A stretch of 64,000 nt of DNA from Pycnopodia helianthoides (taxonomy: Eukaryota; Echinodermata; Asteroidea; Forcipulatida; Asteriidae). The position numbers and the translations under genes are program-made. Positions 32,030 through 43,295 of the stretch are shown here, one piece after another; position 1 is the first letter of the stretch; each line of letters opens with the position of its first letter. Below the pieces are notes generated by a model. It saw only the letters and a program-made list of their open reading frames with translations. It did not search any database and was not told the DNA's origin. The stretch covers positions 6,480,977-6,544,976 of the forward strand of contig CM063261.1 in the NCBI GenBank assembly GCA_032158295.1, in the 5' to 3' direction.

Positions 32030-32187
32030 CAGGCCTGGAATTACATGGAGGCCACGTCCTTCGTTGCCCTTGTGTTGGCCTTGGTGCCCCTTCAAAAGTC
32101 TCCCATAGACTTTAAGATTTTCCAATGGAAGTGCCCTTTACAAAATGAAAATGGCCTTGCCCTCTCCAAGATGAAATTCCAGGCCTG
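32030..32187. mobile_element. Small MITE-like element
   Basis: CAGGCCTGGAATTAC at the left and GAAATTCCAGGCCTG at the right are inverted repeats with one or two mismatches. The 158-bp length and lack of a gene fit a MITE. A similar CAAGGCCTGG end occurs near 44627. Confidence 0.6.
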
Positions 32188-32299
32188 TATACATGAATGA
32201 CTGAATGGAAATAAGTGACCTCAAAAGTGGGGCTGCTTTAAGACTTTTTGTCCACTTTTTGATAATCACACATTTGGTAGACAGCAAAACAATTTTTTG

Positions 32300-32662
32300 T
32301 TAAAGGAACATTACAGAAAAAAACAGATTTACATAAAACTTACACGGTCTAATGACATCAATGATAGTAGAAAACATCCCTTCAAATATTTCTGTCTGAA
32401 ATGCCATATTTGATGAGAAATGAATAAAATAATTTTCCGATTAAAGTTGAGCGCTCAGTGAGCGTTTTATTCATTTGTTGAATCTATATGATTTCATGCA
32501 AATGTGTAATCGATTTTTCACTATTTTCTCGTGACCCAGATGGCCGATCGATCTCAAACTTCTACAGGTTTGTCAGTTTATGTATATGGTGGATTACATA
32601 AAGTGCTTACACTGCCAGCAACTGTTTTGTTAGCAAAAACCAATTCTGTAATGTTCCTTTAA
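32300..32662. mobile_element. TTAA-flanked MITE (piggyBac-like termini)
   Basis: TTAAAGGAACATTACAGAA and TTCTGTAATGTTCCTTTAA are inverted ends. TTAA at each edge is the target site used by piggyBac-type elements, so the termini proper are AGGAACATTAC / GTAATGTTCCT. Length is 363 bp with no transposase. Confidence 0.75.
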
Positions 32663-33449
32663 AGTTAATATTCAGGCATTAATGATTATCAGCTGTCAAA
32701 GAAATGACCATTAGAGGGCCACTATTGTCCCCCAATATTTACAAATATATGCATATAGGCCCCTATGTGTAATGTATAACTTTAACAATGATTTGTTAAT
32801 GAGATGTTTTGTTTTACATGTAAACCCCCAAGAACTAAAAATCATCACTTAACCACTTATGGTCAGATAACAAGTATTTCCCCTAAATTTTTCTGATCTG
32901 GCTTAGGGTGGACGGTTGATTATGATCGGAACAACTTCGGAGCGCCCTCAATTTTTCCTGCCAGCCGGAAATACAATGTATCCACACGGATATCCCATTA
33001 TGTAAACAGGCATGCACCTACTGTGCTATGCTTCATTTTACCCATAAAAAGGATACTAGGCACTGAAAAACATGCCTTGTAATATCCCTTTTAAGACATT
33101 TGTCCTATTGTACAAATGTGGCATACAAGAATGCCACCATTGTTTATCAATGTATTTGGCTCAATGGGAGTACGTCCCAGCATTCTGAGATTCCAGAATA
33201 CCATGGCAGATTATCAGCCAATCCTTGTGTATGTGCGTCCGTCCTTAAGGAGGTGGTTTCTGGACAGTAGCTTGAGTTAGAAGTGACTTTTGGACTTGTA
33301 ATTTGGGTGGAGGGTTGCTCTTAGAAAAAGGAAAGTTTGGATTGTTTTTCGGGTGGAAAGATCAAAGGTCAAGGTCACCGTAGTGAGTTATAGCTAAATA
33401 GCTTCTGGGCAGTAATAAGTTTATAAGTGACATTTGGACTTTAACTTGG

Positions 33450-34868
33450 TTGTCAGAGCCGAAGTCCCTGTTGTCTGAGTCCGAGTCCCTGTTGTAGGAG
33501 TCTGAGTCCCTGTTGTCTGAGTCCGAGTCCCTGTTGTCAGAGTCCAAGTCCCTGTTGTCCGAGTCCAGTCCCTGTTGTCTGAGTCTGAGTCCCTGTTGTC
33601 TGAGTCCGAGTCCCTGTTGTAGGAGTCTGAGTCCCTGTTGTCGGAGTCGGAGTCTGAGTCCCTGTTGTCTGAGTCCGAGTCCCTGTTGTAGGAGTCTGAG
33701 TCCCTGTTGTCGGAGTCGGAGTCTGAGTCCCTGTTGTCTGAGTCTGAGTCCCTGTTGTCGGAGTCTGAGTCCCTGTTGTCTGAGTCCGAGTCCCTGTTGT
33801 CGGAGTCTGAGTCCCTGTTGTCGGAGTCGGAGTCTGAGTCCCTGTTGTCTGAGTCTGAGTCCCTGTTGTCGGAGTCCGAGTCCCTGTTGTCGGAGTCTGA
33901 TTCCCTGTTGTCGGAGTCTGGGTCCCTGATGTCGGAGTCTGAGTCCCTGTTGTCGGAGTCTGAGTCCCTGTTGTCGGAGTCTGATTCCCTGTTGTCGGAG
34001 TCTGAGTCCCTGTTGTCGGAGTCCGAGTCCCTGTTGTCGGAGTCTGAGTCCCTGTTGTCGGAGTCTGATTCCCTGTTGTCGGAGTCTGAGTCCCTGTTGT
34101 CTGAGTCTGAGTCCCTGTTGTCTGAGTCTGAGTCCCTGTTGTCTGAGTCTGAGTCCCTGTTGTCGGAGTCGGAGTCTGAGTCCCTGTTGTCTGAGTCCGA
34201 GTCCCTGTTGTCGGAGTCCGAGTCCCTGTTGTCGGAGTCCGAGTCCCTGTTGTCGGAGTCCGAGTCCCTGTTGTCGGAGTCCGAGTCCCTGTTGTCGGAG
34301 TCCGAGTCCCTGTTGTCGGAGTCTGAGTCCCTGTTGTCGGAGTCTGAGTCCCTGTTGTCGGAGTCTGAGTCCCTGTTGTCGGAGTCTGAGTCCCTGTTGT
34401 CGGAGTCCGAGTCCCTGTTGTCGGAGTCCGAGTCCCTGTTGTCGGAGTCCGAGTCCCTGTTGTCGGAGTCCGAGTCCCTGTTGTCGGAGTCTGAGTCCCT
34501 GTTGTCGGAGTCGGAGTCTGAGTCCCTGTTGTCGGAGTCGGAGTCTGAGTCCCTGTTGTCGGAGTCGAGTCCCTGTTGGGGGAGTCCGAGTCTGAGTCCC
34601 TGTTGTCGGAGTCGGAGTCTGAGTCCCTGTTGTCGGAGTCGAGTCCCTGTTGGGGGAGTCCGAGTCTGAGTCCCTGTTGTCGGAGTCGAGTCCCTGTTGG
34701 GGGAGTCCGAGTCTGAGTCCCTGTTGGGGGAGTCCGAGTCTGAGTCCCTGTTGTCGGAGTCGAGTCCCTGTTGGGGGAGCCCGAGTCTGAGTCCCTGTTG
34801 TCGGAGTCGGAGTCTGAGTCCCTGTTGTCGGAGTCGAGTCCCTGTTGGGGGAGTCCCTGTTGTCCGAG
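33450..34868. repeat. 21-bp minisatellite, about 1.4 kb
   Basis: The unit GAGTCTGAGTCCCTGTTGTCG (21 bases, variants T/C and G/T) repeats over about 1,419 bases, with 27-base and 42-48-base compound units towards 34555-34868. Because 21 is divisible by 3 and no stop occurs, long open frames appear on both strands (up to 506 codons). The minus one reads as a Ser-Asp-Asn-Arg-Asp heptad. They lack a plausible gene start, splice context or flanking protein, and lie in a sulfotransferase intron, so I regard them as repeat artefacts. Confidence 0.93.
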
Positions 34869-35449
34869 GCATAGTTGTTCAATCATCGTTTTTGAAAGGT
34901 GTTTTCGCAAGCATCTTCACATGATCATCCCCATGGTACACATGTACAACGAAATGCAGAGTCCCAAACACAAGTTTAATTGCCCCAGAGGGTACAGAGG
35001 GTCCTAGTTCATGTGATAAACTGGCTTAACAGGTTTTCCCTGTTTACCTACTAGTCCAACAGATTGGTGAACTATACTGAAGAATTGTGCCTTTTATGAT
35101 ACAAGCATGAGACTTAAAACATGGCCACAGCATGTACTAAGATGAATTTTTGGCTGTAGGGCCCTTTGAAAATGGTGGCCATTTCTCCCAGAAGAGCACA
35201 ATGTGCACAAAACTACTTTACTAGGGGTGCAGGGTGATCAAACATTTCTCTAATACTCCTCCATACTTTAACCAATTTTATTGTAACATGCCACAACTGT
35301 AGGTCAGTTAAATGTCACAATGACATCATCAGTTGTCATGAAAATCAACTGTAGGGGTCAACCAAAGTAGAGGGAGATTTATCTTGGTTAAAGTTCGATT
35401 GAAATCTACCATTAGGGAAGAAATTTACAAGTTGAAAGCATTTACTTAC

Positions 35450-35517
35450 CTCTTGATCTATGTCACCTATACTTTCAGAAAACCCTGACTTCAACATTTG
35501 TCTCTTTGCAATAGATC
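35450..35517 (-). CDS. Carbohydrate sulfotransferase, middle exon (stem)
   Basis: The exon of 68 bases lies between acceptor TTCTGTGTTTAG and donor GTAAGT on the minus strand. Two bases complete a codon begun in the first exon (phase 1), then 22 codons (SIAKRQMLKSGFSES, then IGDIDQE) end in phase 0 to join residue 54 at 31927. It encodes the short lumenal stem between membrane anchor and catalytic domain. The phase agreement on both sides is the main support, since the stem is not conserved in this family. Confidence 0.78.
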
Positions 35518-36120
35518 CTAAACACAGAATATCCAGAAATGATACAAATTTGACAGTTAAATATGGAGACAGAGAAATACATTTGCTGGATATTGAGATT
35601 GTCATGATTCCAACCATCATTGCAATGACAAGAGGAACAAGAAGTCATGTGTTTGCTCAAACTAGGCTTTAATGGAAAAGGAGCTCCTGGTATTTTATGA
35701 TACTCTTTGTAATAATTGGTGTATGGCTCTCAAACAATTATTGAGTTTGAAAGTTGTTGTTTTGGGGGTAGCATGGAATATGAATTTCAGCTCATCTGTA
35801 TTTCGTAGTGAAATGATCAGATACATTGATTATTGAACAGCTGTTAAAGCTACAACATTGTACAAGGTCATTATCGGTTGTTGCAAGAGGCATTTACAGT
35901 GAAATGAAATCATTGGGGATCAGTTGCAAAATACCCACACACAATTGCTGGTGAACAGAGTTTCAGAGCAATCACAGTAAGACTCGGATTAACATATGGC
36001 CGCCGTATTAAAACAATCACAAATTCCTGGTGTTTGGTTTACAAAAAGCCCGGGTGACTGATACCACTAGCCAGGCTGCCACTAGCACCTCAAAACAATG
36101 AGCTTTGAGCTTTAATTGCT
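35518..36120. other. Sulfotransferase intron 1, nothing recognised
   Basis: Intronic sequence with no repeat termini or gene seen. An open frame at 35460-35672 on + is the complement of the middle exon. Confidence 0.55.
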
Positions 36121-36176
36121 GTGTTGTAGCCGGGTGGTCAAGCGCACTGGTTTCAAGCTCTGGTGTTTCTGATTAT
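36121..36176 (+). repeat. tRNA-like SINE fragment
   Basis: TGTTGTAGCCGGGTGGTCAAG followed by CAAGCTCTGGTGTTT matches the head of the SINE at 16590-16942 (there on the minus strand). It ends in a GATTATTATTAGG tail-like stretch, with the body missing. Confidence 0.5.
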
Positions 36177-36389
36177 TATTAGGCCTATTGGTTTATTAAA
36201 AATCAAACATTGCAGCCCATGGGCTGAATTGTGTTCAATATACAATCACTAAATTAAAAACTGCATAAAAAACAAGAAACTAGAGAAGGCTAAAAGATTA
36301 CGTTAGGGATTAAGAAAAGAAAAAATTATATAAAATATACATACTGTACAATAGCATGATAAAAAAGACATTAAAAATACGAGAGAAAA

Positions 36390-36930
36390 TGGGACCAAAC
36401 AGAAAAAGTCATTGATTGAGCAAATTAACTTGAGGGAAGGAATGCAGCTGTTTTTGTTTATTGATTTGTACTGCATTTAACTGAACAGAGTTTGGAAGAG
36501 TTTTTCAAGTTGTTGTTTCTAGTGGCAGGGAGCCAATGTATATATACATGTAGTTGTCAGAGTTGAGAATTGATTTACCATGGGTCGATTTCACAAAGCA
36601 CTAAGATTCATCTTAAGATGAGTTATCAATATTACCATAGTGATTTGTATTGTGACATCACTCTTTGCTAAGCAACTGCGATGGATTTGCAGTTACGATC
36701 AGTCTGAACTCTTTGTGAAATCGAGCCGATATCTAACAAAGAGCTGCTTGAGTCTCACTGGAATTGGGGGCAGGCCAAACTGGATATAACTTTCTCTGAA
36801 AGACCTAGCTCTACAGTAGTCAAAAGTCAATACTATTCGCAGAGCTTTTCGCTGTAACTTCTCAAGGCATTCTAGCTGAGATTTGTGAAGGCTTGAATAC
36901 CAGACAGGGCAAGCATATTCAATGGTGGGT
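36390..36930 (-). mobile_element. Non-LTR retrotransposon relic, RT C-terminal end
   Basis: On the minus strand 36920-36730 reads LRPTIEYACPVWYSSLHKSQ, then LECLEKLQRKALRIVL and LPPIPVRLKQLFVRY. This is the thumb end of an APE-type LINE RT (EYACPVW and QKRALRI motifs). The frame resumes after the MITE as KSILNSDNYMYI and runs to about 36390. A 3' UTR-like AT-rich stretch continues to about 36180. Confidence 0.75.
36582..36727. mobile_element. MITE inserted in the LINE relic
   Basis: GGGTCGATTTCACAAAG and CTTTGTGAAATCGAGCC are inverted ends, and the interior has AAGATTCATCTTAAGATGA. Length 146 bp. LINE coding sequence lies on both sides, so the MITE is younger than the LINE. A truncated relative occurs at 44931-44998. 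Confidence 0.85.
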
Positions 36931-38696
36931 CTCAGTCAGTCCGCAGCGCCCGCGTTAATGAGGTCAAATCACGAATTTTCTTTGCACAGAGAAAACTACA
37001 GCGAGTGCGCGAGAGTGTTTCGAGAAACAACAAGAGTTCGAGGGGCTTCTGTTTATTGCATCAGGACGCTTTGCCTGAGAAGTTGGTGTCCAAGATGGCG
37101 TAGTAAGTGTTTGAAGTGTGAAATTATCTTTCAAATAATGTAACTTTTTGCCATTTTTGATATATAGTTTAGCTTACCTAATTCACTGTCAAACATAGGG
37201 TAATATCTATAAGTAAATTTGAGGGGGCATTTTACTCGTTGCGCCCTGACTGGACTAAACAAAATTTTCAGAAAAAAACTGACAGAAATGCTTCTCAGAT
37301 TCAAATTTGGGGGAATAAAAAGTAATGAATTTTCCATAACGGTAGTACTTTGAAGTTAAAAGTTTCTCAAATTCATTATATCACCAAAGGCTGCTGTACA
37401 TGCACTTCTTACCAAGTAAGTTTTTATTGCCATTAATTTTTCTATTAGTGCATTTTTAAATCTTCTGGATGTTTAAGTTTTTAATGTAAATGTACAAGTA
37501 TTGTAATGTTTTTGCACACTGCGGGACAAAGAATTGCTTGTTGTTTTTAAATCAATGTGACCAATAAATAAATGAATGAATGAATGAGTCATTACCAAAC
37601 ATGTACTGTGCCTATAACCAAGTGTTTAAAAGTTTATACATAAAAAAAAAATAATATTTTGACTTAGTTTGTTCCAGTCCAGATGTCATTTTTGCGAAAG
37701 GAGTGTGTCATCATCACTTCATTAACATGCCATGAATAATACATTTCACCGTTTTTTTATATGACGTAGAGATGTGGACAAGTTTGGATCCCCCGCCCAC
37801 CTCCCGTAGATATATTATTATGTATACAACGTCACAATGTATGTACAGTATGTAAGTGTGGTAAATGCATCTGCCCGTGCGAGTGTATTTTGAAACAGGA
37901 CGCACCAAGAACTTGCAGAAACTACAATGTATGGCTGATTTTTCTGATAATGATGATTCCTGGGAGAAACACAGCATTGTGGTGAAACAGCTGCATTCCT
38001 CCAGTTTGGATGATAGTGATTTTAATGATGTCGGCAGGCCTTAAGACGAGCCCAAAGTCAGCAGTGGCGACAAACAACAGATGCAGAAGTCCGCAGTGCT
38101 GAACACTACTGCTTTGAGCCAGTTGTGCCACTGCGAATGGAACGACGATCATGCAAACCACTGCTTCTGAACAAGCTAAGTCAAAATGCAATCGTCAGTC
38201 GTTTCCACGGCCTGTCGTCATTCATAAAGCTTTCTCACACATCGCCTCCAGTGGTAAATACGTGGGAAGATCTTAGAAAAATCACCGAAATTTGGACACA
38301 TAAGACACATTTTTTTCCCAAAGTATTTGTCATTCCAAACTTCCAACACTAGGTTTTCATGTTGATTTTAGTTCGAAGATACATGTACATTATAAAGAAC
38401 ACAAAATGTTTCTTGTTGCTTAAAATACAACATTTTTATGTTGGTCTTTTAAAAAAAACATTTGCCATTTGGGTTTACATTGCCACACTGGAAAAAGAAG
38501 TTAGGCTACGTAGAATGTCTGAAAGGGAAAAGTGCACAGATTAATGTTTGGAATTACGCAAGAGCCACCCAGTTCCAATGAAAGTGGCCTGATTTAGTTC
38601 TGACAACATCTTGGAGCTACATTTCTGAGCGAACAGTGCCCGATGTTAACTTGAGGGAAATTTGATTTACTTTTTATATATTACAATCAAACTTAC
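36931..38696. other. Sulfotransferase intron 1, unassigned part
   Basis: Short open frames only. CCACCAAAGG and a TTACCAAACATGTACTGTGCCT piece near 37585-37610 weakly recall MITE family B. Otherwise nothing is recognised. Confidence 0.45.
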
Positions 38697-38787
38697 CTTT
38701 GCTATTAATCCAGGGCATGCCAATCAAATAAATAACTGTCACAGCCATAGATGCAGTCAGTATCCGCTTCAATGTAATACGAGCCAT
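38697..38787 (-). CDS. Carbohydrate sulfotransferase, first coding exon (signal anchor)
   Basis: ATG at 38787-38785 opens 30 codons and one extra base before the consensus donor GTAAGT. MARITLKRIL is a short basic cytoplasmic tail. TASMAVTVIYLIGMPW is a hydrophobic segment. This is the type II Golgi anchor expected for the family, in the N-in/C-out orientation given by the positive residues before the membrane segment. The phase 1 end matches the exon at 35517. The resulting total, 328 residues, is slightly short but within reach of the family. The ORF was not visible as a long frame; splice signals and topology support it. Confidence 0.82.
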
Positions 38788-38852
38788 AATTAACATTGAG
38801 GGTGTCTTATCAAGTTATCACCAATGCAGATGTAGCCACCATCAGAGGTCAT
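38788..38852 (-). promoter_or_regulatory. 5' UTR segment with short upstream ORF
   Basis: A TTTTTTTGTAATTCACAG acceptor-like sequence precedes 38852 on the minus strand, suggesting a spliced 5' UTR. The first bases of the exon are ATG, opening a 20-codon upstream ORF that stops at TAA just before the main ATG, in a different frame. It could reduce translation of the sulfotransferase. Inferred only from sequence. Confidence 0.4.
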
Positions 38853-38972
38853 CTGTGAATTACAAAAAAAAAAGAATTTTAAAAGTGAAGTACATCTGCA
38901 CAATTTTAAGTTCAAGCAAACTTGAACCCTCAATATTGCACTATTCTACCTGTAAGTCTGTGTGTTTGCTAT

Positions 38973-39813
38973 TAAAGCTGGGTGTCAAGTTCGCTTGTCT
39001 TATATCCAACTCAGCCTAAAGCTGGGCGTCAAGTTCGCTTGTCTTATATCCAACTCGGCCTAAAGCTGGGCATCAAGTTCGTTTGTCTTATATCCAACTC
39101 AGCCTAAAGCTGGGCGTCAAGTTCGCTTGTCTTATATCCAACTCAGCCTAAAGCTGGGCGTCAAGTTCGCTTGTCTTATATCCAACTCAGCCTAAAGCTG
39201 GGCATCAAGTTCGCTTGTCTAATATCCAACTCAGCCTAAAGCTGGGCATCAAGTTCGTTTGTCTTATATCCAACTCAGCCTAAAGCTGGGCGTCAAGTTC
39301 GCTTGTCTTATATCCAACTCAGCCTAAAGCTGGGCATCAAGTTCACTTGTCTTATATCCAACTCAGCCTAAAGCTGGGCATCAAGTTCACTTGTCTTATA
39401 TCCAACTCAGCCTAAAGCTGGGCATCAAGTTCACTTGTCTTATATCCAACTCAGCCTAAAGCTGGGCGTCAAGTTCGCTTGTCTTATATCCAACTCAGCC
39501 TAAAGCTGGGCGTCAAGTTCGCTTGTCTTATATCCAACTCAGCCTAAAGCTGGGCGTCAAGTTCACTTGTCTTATATCCAACTCAGCCTAAAGCTGGGCG
39601 TCAAGTTCGCTTGTCTTATATCCAACTCAGCCTAAAGCTGGGCGTCAAGTTTGCTTGTCTTATATCCAACTCAGCCTAAAGCTGGGCGTCAAGTTCGCTT
39701 GTCTTATATCCAACTCAGCCTAAAGCTGGGCGTCAAGTTCGCTTGTCTTATATCCAACTCAGCCTAAAGCTGGGCGTCAAGTTCGCTTGTCTTATATCCA
39801 ACTCAGCTTAAAG
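38973..39813. repeat. 44-bp tandem array, 19 copies
   Basis: AAAGCTGGGCGTCAAGTTCG, then CTTGTCTTATATCCAACTCAGCCT, repeats every 44 bases with few substitutions (GCGTC/GCATC, TCGC/TCAC/TCGT). It lies 120 bases upstream of the candidate 5' UTR acceptor of the sulfotransferase, so in its first intron or promoter. It has no long open frame. Confidence 0.95.
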
Positions 39814-40834
39814 TGCAATATTTGTCCGTATTCCACTTGTGTTTGTAATAATATTTATAACAATATACCACACGTACACAGATCCTATTGATTGATGTCA
39901 CAGTCATTGGATTGATGGAACACGCGTCATGTTTCAACTACATTATTATTATGTTTACTGACTCCAAAATTTAATATTAATTATTGGTAACTTTGCAGTG
40001 TCAATTCCAAATTAATAATTAACTGCTCTTTTGTCCAAATGAGGCAAGGTCATCTCATGGTGGTCAAGGTTTGTGTCTACGTGGACTAGTCCACGTTGTT
40101 TAGAAGGGTTTATTAGAATGTGGGTTGGTTGACTTTCTGCGTCTATTTTGCGTTTATTGTGAAAATAAATAGGCTTTGTCTGTGATATGGAATAGTTCAG
40201 ATTTCACGTCATGATTATATTGTGACAATGCAGTGATGTCCATCCAATATTTGTATGTTCCACATACAATTAATAAAGTTTTTGAAATTTTTAATAGACC
40301 TTGACTTCTACCTTAAATGTAAACAGCATGATGACATCATCATATGTCGAATAACACTAAACCACAGGTTAATATTTCATAAAATACAACTAACTATTAA
40401 TGGATTTTTACAATCAATAACAACATGAGAAAGGACTTTGAAAACTGAATAAAAGTTGCTATCTGGTGCAATCTAGACATTAATTTTTTAAAGCTTAAAA
40501 TTGAAGTTTTGCTTTAGTTGCCATGTTGTTTAAGAAGTTAACAGTTTTAAACCAAATTTGTACCTACAAATATTGAAAGAATTTGTTCACAATTTGTCTG
40601 TTCAATGTTCCTTTATGACTTATTTCCGATTGTTAATACCAACAGCAATATCTCAGTTTTACTACTCACAATCTTTAAGGATTAGGAGTATTACTGGCAC
40701 AGTATTTTGTAATAAAAAATATTTTTTAAATTTTCTAATATTTATCAATGTTAACCAATTTAAGGTAAGATAAAGAGTACGAAAATAGAAAAAAAATATT
40801 ACAACTCATGTCTAAAAAAAAAAGTTTTGATTTA
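39814..40834. other. Intergenic, nothing recognised
   Basis: AT-rich sequence between two tandem arrays. A possible promoter of the sulfotransferase gene (minus strand) could be here, but no TATA or initiator context can be assigned. Confidence 0.4.
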
Positions 40835-42564
40835 GTTAGAGTACAGGCTTAGTTTGACCATCTTGCTCTATGGTTTTACAAGACTGTTAGAGTACAGGCT
40901 TAGTTTGACCATCTTGCTCTATGGTTTTACAAGACTATTAGAGTACAGTCTTAGATTGACCATCTTGCTCTATGGTTTTACAAAACTATTAAAGTACAGG
41001 CTTAGTTTGACCATCTTGCTCTATGGTTTTACAAGACTATTAGAGTACAGTCTTAGATTGACCATCTTGCTCTATGGTTTTACAAAACTATTAAAGTACA
41101 GGTTTAGTTTGACCATCTTGCTCTATGGTTTTACAAGACTATTAGAGTACAGTCTTAGATTGACCATCTTGCTCTATGGTTTTACAAGACTATTAGAGTA
41201 CAGGCTTAGTTTGACCATCTTGCTCTATGGTTTTACAAGACTATTAGAGTACAGGCTTAGTTTGACCATCTTGCTCTATGGTTTTACAAGACTATTAGAG
41301 TACAGGCTTAGTTTGACCATCTTGCTCTATGGTTTTACAAGACTATTAGAGTACAGGCTTAGTTTGACCATCTTGCTCTATGGTTTTACAAGACTATTAG
41401 AGTACAGTCTTAGATTGACCATCTTGCTCTATGGTTTTACAAGACTATAAGAGTACAGGCTTAGTTTGACCATCTCGCTCTATGGTTTTACAAGACTATT
41501 AGAGTACAGGCTTAGTTTGACCATCTTGCTCTATGGTTTTACAAGACTATTAGAGTACAGTCTTAGATTGACCATCTTGCTCTATGGTTTTACAAGACTA
41601 TTAGAGTACAGGCTTAGTTTGACCATCTTGCTCTATGGTTTTACAAGACTATTAGAGTACAAGCTTAGTTTGACCATCTTGCTCTATGGTTTTACAAGAC
41701 TATTAGAGTACAGGCTTAGTTTGACCATCTTGCTCTATGGTTTTACAAGACTATTAGAGTACAGGCTTAGTTTGACCATCTTGCTCTATGGTTTTACAAG
41801 ACTATTAGAGTACAGGCTTAGTTTGACCATCTCGCTCTATGGTTTTACAAGACTATTAGAGTACAGGCTTAGTTTGACCATCTTGCTCTATGGTTTTACA
41901 AGACTATTAGAGTACAAGCTTAGTTTGACCATCTTGCTCTAGATGGTTTTACAAGACTATTAGAGTACAGTCTTAGATTGACCATCTTGCTCTATGGTTT
42001 TACAAGACTATTAGAGTACAGGCTTAGTTTGACCATCTTGCTCTATGGTTTTACAAGACTATTAGAGTACAAGCTTAGTTTGACCATCTCGCTCTATGGT
42101 TTTACAAGACTATTAGAGTACAGGCTTAGTTTGACCATCTTGCTCTATGGTTTTACAAGACTATTAGAGTAAAGGCTTAGTTTGACCATCTTGCTCTATG
42201 GTTTTACAAGACTATTAGAGTACAGTCTTAGTTGGACCATCTCGCTCTAAGGTTTTACAAGACTATTAGAGTACAGGCTTAGTTTGACCATCTTGCTCTA
42301 TGGTTTTACAAGACTATTAGAGTACAGGCTTAGTTTGACTATCTTGCTCTATGGTTTTACAAGACTATTAGAGTACAGGCTTAGTTTGACCATCTTGCTC
42401 TATGGTTTTACAAGACTATTAGAGTACAAGCTTAGTTTGACCATCTTGCTCTATGGTTTTACAAGACTATTAGAGTACAGGCTTAGTTTGACCATCTTGC
42501 TCTATGGTTTTACAAGACTATTAGAGTACAGGCTTAGTTTGACCATCTTGCTCTATGGTTTTAA
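40835..42564. repeat. 51-bp tandem array, about 34 copies
   Basis: GAGTACAGGCTTAGTTTGAC, then CATCTTGCTCTATGGTTTTA, then CAAGACTATTA, repeats exactly every 51 bases. Variants are ACAGGCTTAGTTTG, ACAGTCTTAGATTG and ACAAGCTTAGTTTG. 51 equals 17 codons, so one plus frame reads a 17-residue peptide over and over (LTILLYGFTRLLEYRLS). It is cut by four changes: TAA from ACTATAAG near 41445, a 2-base insertion near 41941, GAGTAAAGG near 42170 and CTCTAAGG near 42247. With no gene context I treat it as a minisatellite and not a protein. Confidence 0.95.
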
Positions 42565-43290
42565 GTCTAACATACTAAAGCCGGCAAATCTTCTAGCACT
42601 CTCTTTGACAGACACAAGTAGCCAACATTATTTGATATATTAAATTTCAGGGATTTTCAACCGCTGAGTGTAGCCAAGTGAAATGCCTCCTACTTATCAA
42701 CTTGACATGCTCCATGAATTCCTTCTACCACTGTCTTCTTTTTTCATTCCCCCAAAATAATAAAAATTCTCTTTTATTATTAAAGTTTACTGCTACAAGT
42801 ACATGGCTAGTATATCCTTTTCTTTTCAGATTTGTGGCTTCCGAGGAGTTTTTTTTCTTCTCAGAGAAGTTAAGTTAGAAATTCATCAATGGTCCGGGTC
42901 CCCCAAAACAGTCACTGCACATGTTCAGTGTAGGCACAATACACAAATATAAATTTTGAATTTTTTTTTATAAAGCCTATTTGAAAAAAATTGCTATGGG
43001 TATTTTCGTATTATATGTAGAACTTAAAAGGAAGATTTGGTTTTATAGAAAACTATATAGTCTTCATTTGAGTTGTTTTCTCGTGTTTAATATGCGCAAA
43101 ACTTGCAGTCTATTCTCAAGATGTTGAAACCTGATGATAGCACGGGGTGTGGATTTCAGAATAAAGGTACTGGTCACTGTGGATCTTCCCCCTTCTCACG
43201 TTAAACAGAAATCAAAATTGGTGCAAAGAAAAAGGGTCTACATGGGGTATAGTGCTGGTACCAACTAGCTTTTAACTCTATTATGCTGGT
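42565..43290. other. Intergenic, nothing recognised
   Basis: AT-rich sequence with short open frames only. Confidence 0.45.
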
Positions 43291-43295
43291 TTACA

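Larger units (their letters stand above)
31928..33449 (-). other. Sulfotransferase intron 2, downstream part
   Basis: The intron runs from 35449 down to 31928. This part holds two short inverted-repeat elements (32030-32187 and 32300-32662), and TCAAGGTCA at 33366-33374 just before the 21-bp array. Nothing else is recognised. Confidence 0.6.

Noticed and set aside
33362..34910. Open frames of 457-506 codons on the minus strand
   Set aside because: They are created by a 21-base tandem repeat with no stop, overlap each other in different frames, and sit in an intron of the sulfotransferase.
38973..39813. Possible CRISPR array
   Set aside because: Units are joined head to tail with no unique spacers, and the context is eukaryotic. 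It is a minisatellite.
40854..42643. Open frames reading a 17-residue hydrophobic repeat
   Set aside because: They are a consequence of the 51-base unit. The frame is broken four times and there is no gene structure around it.
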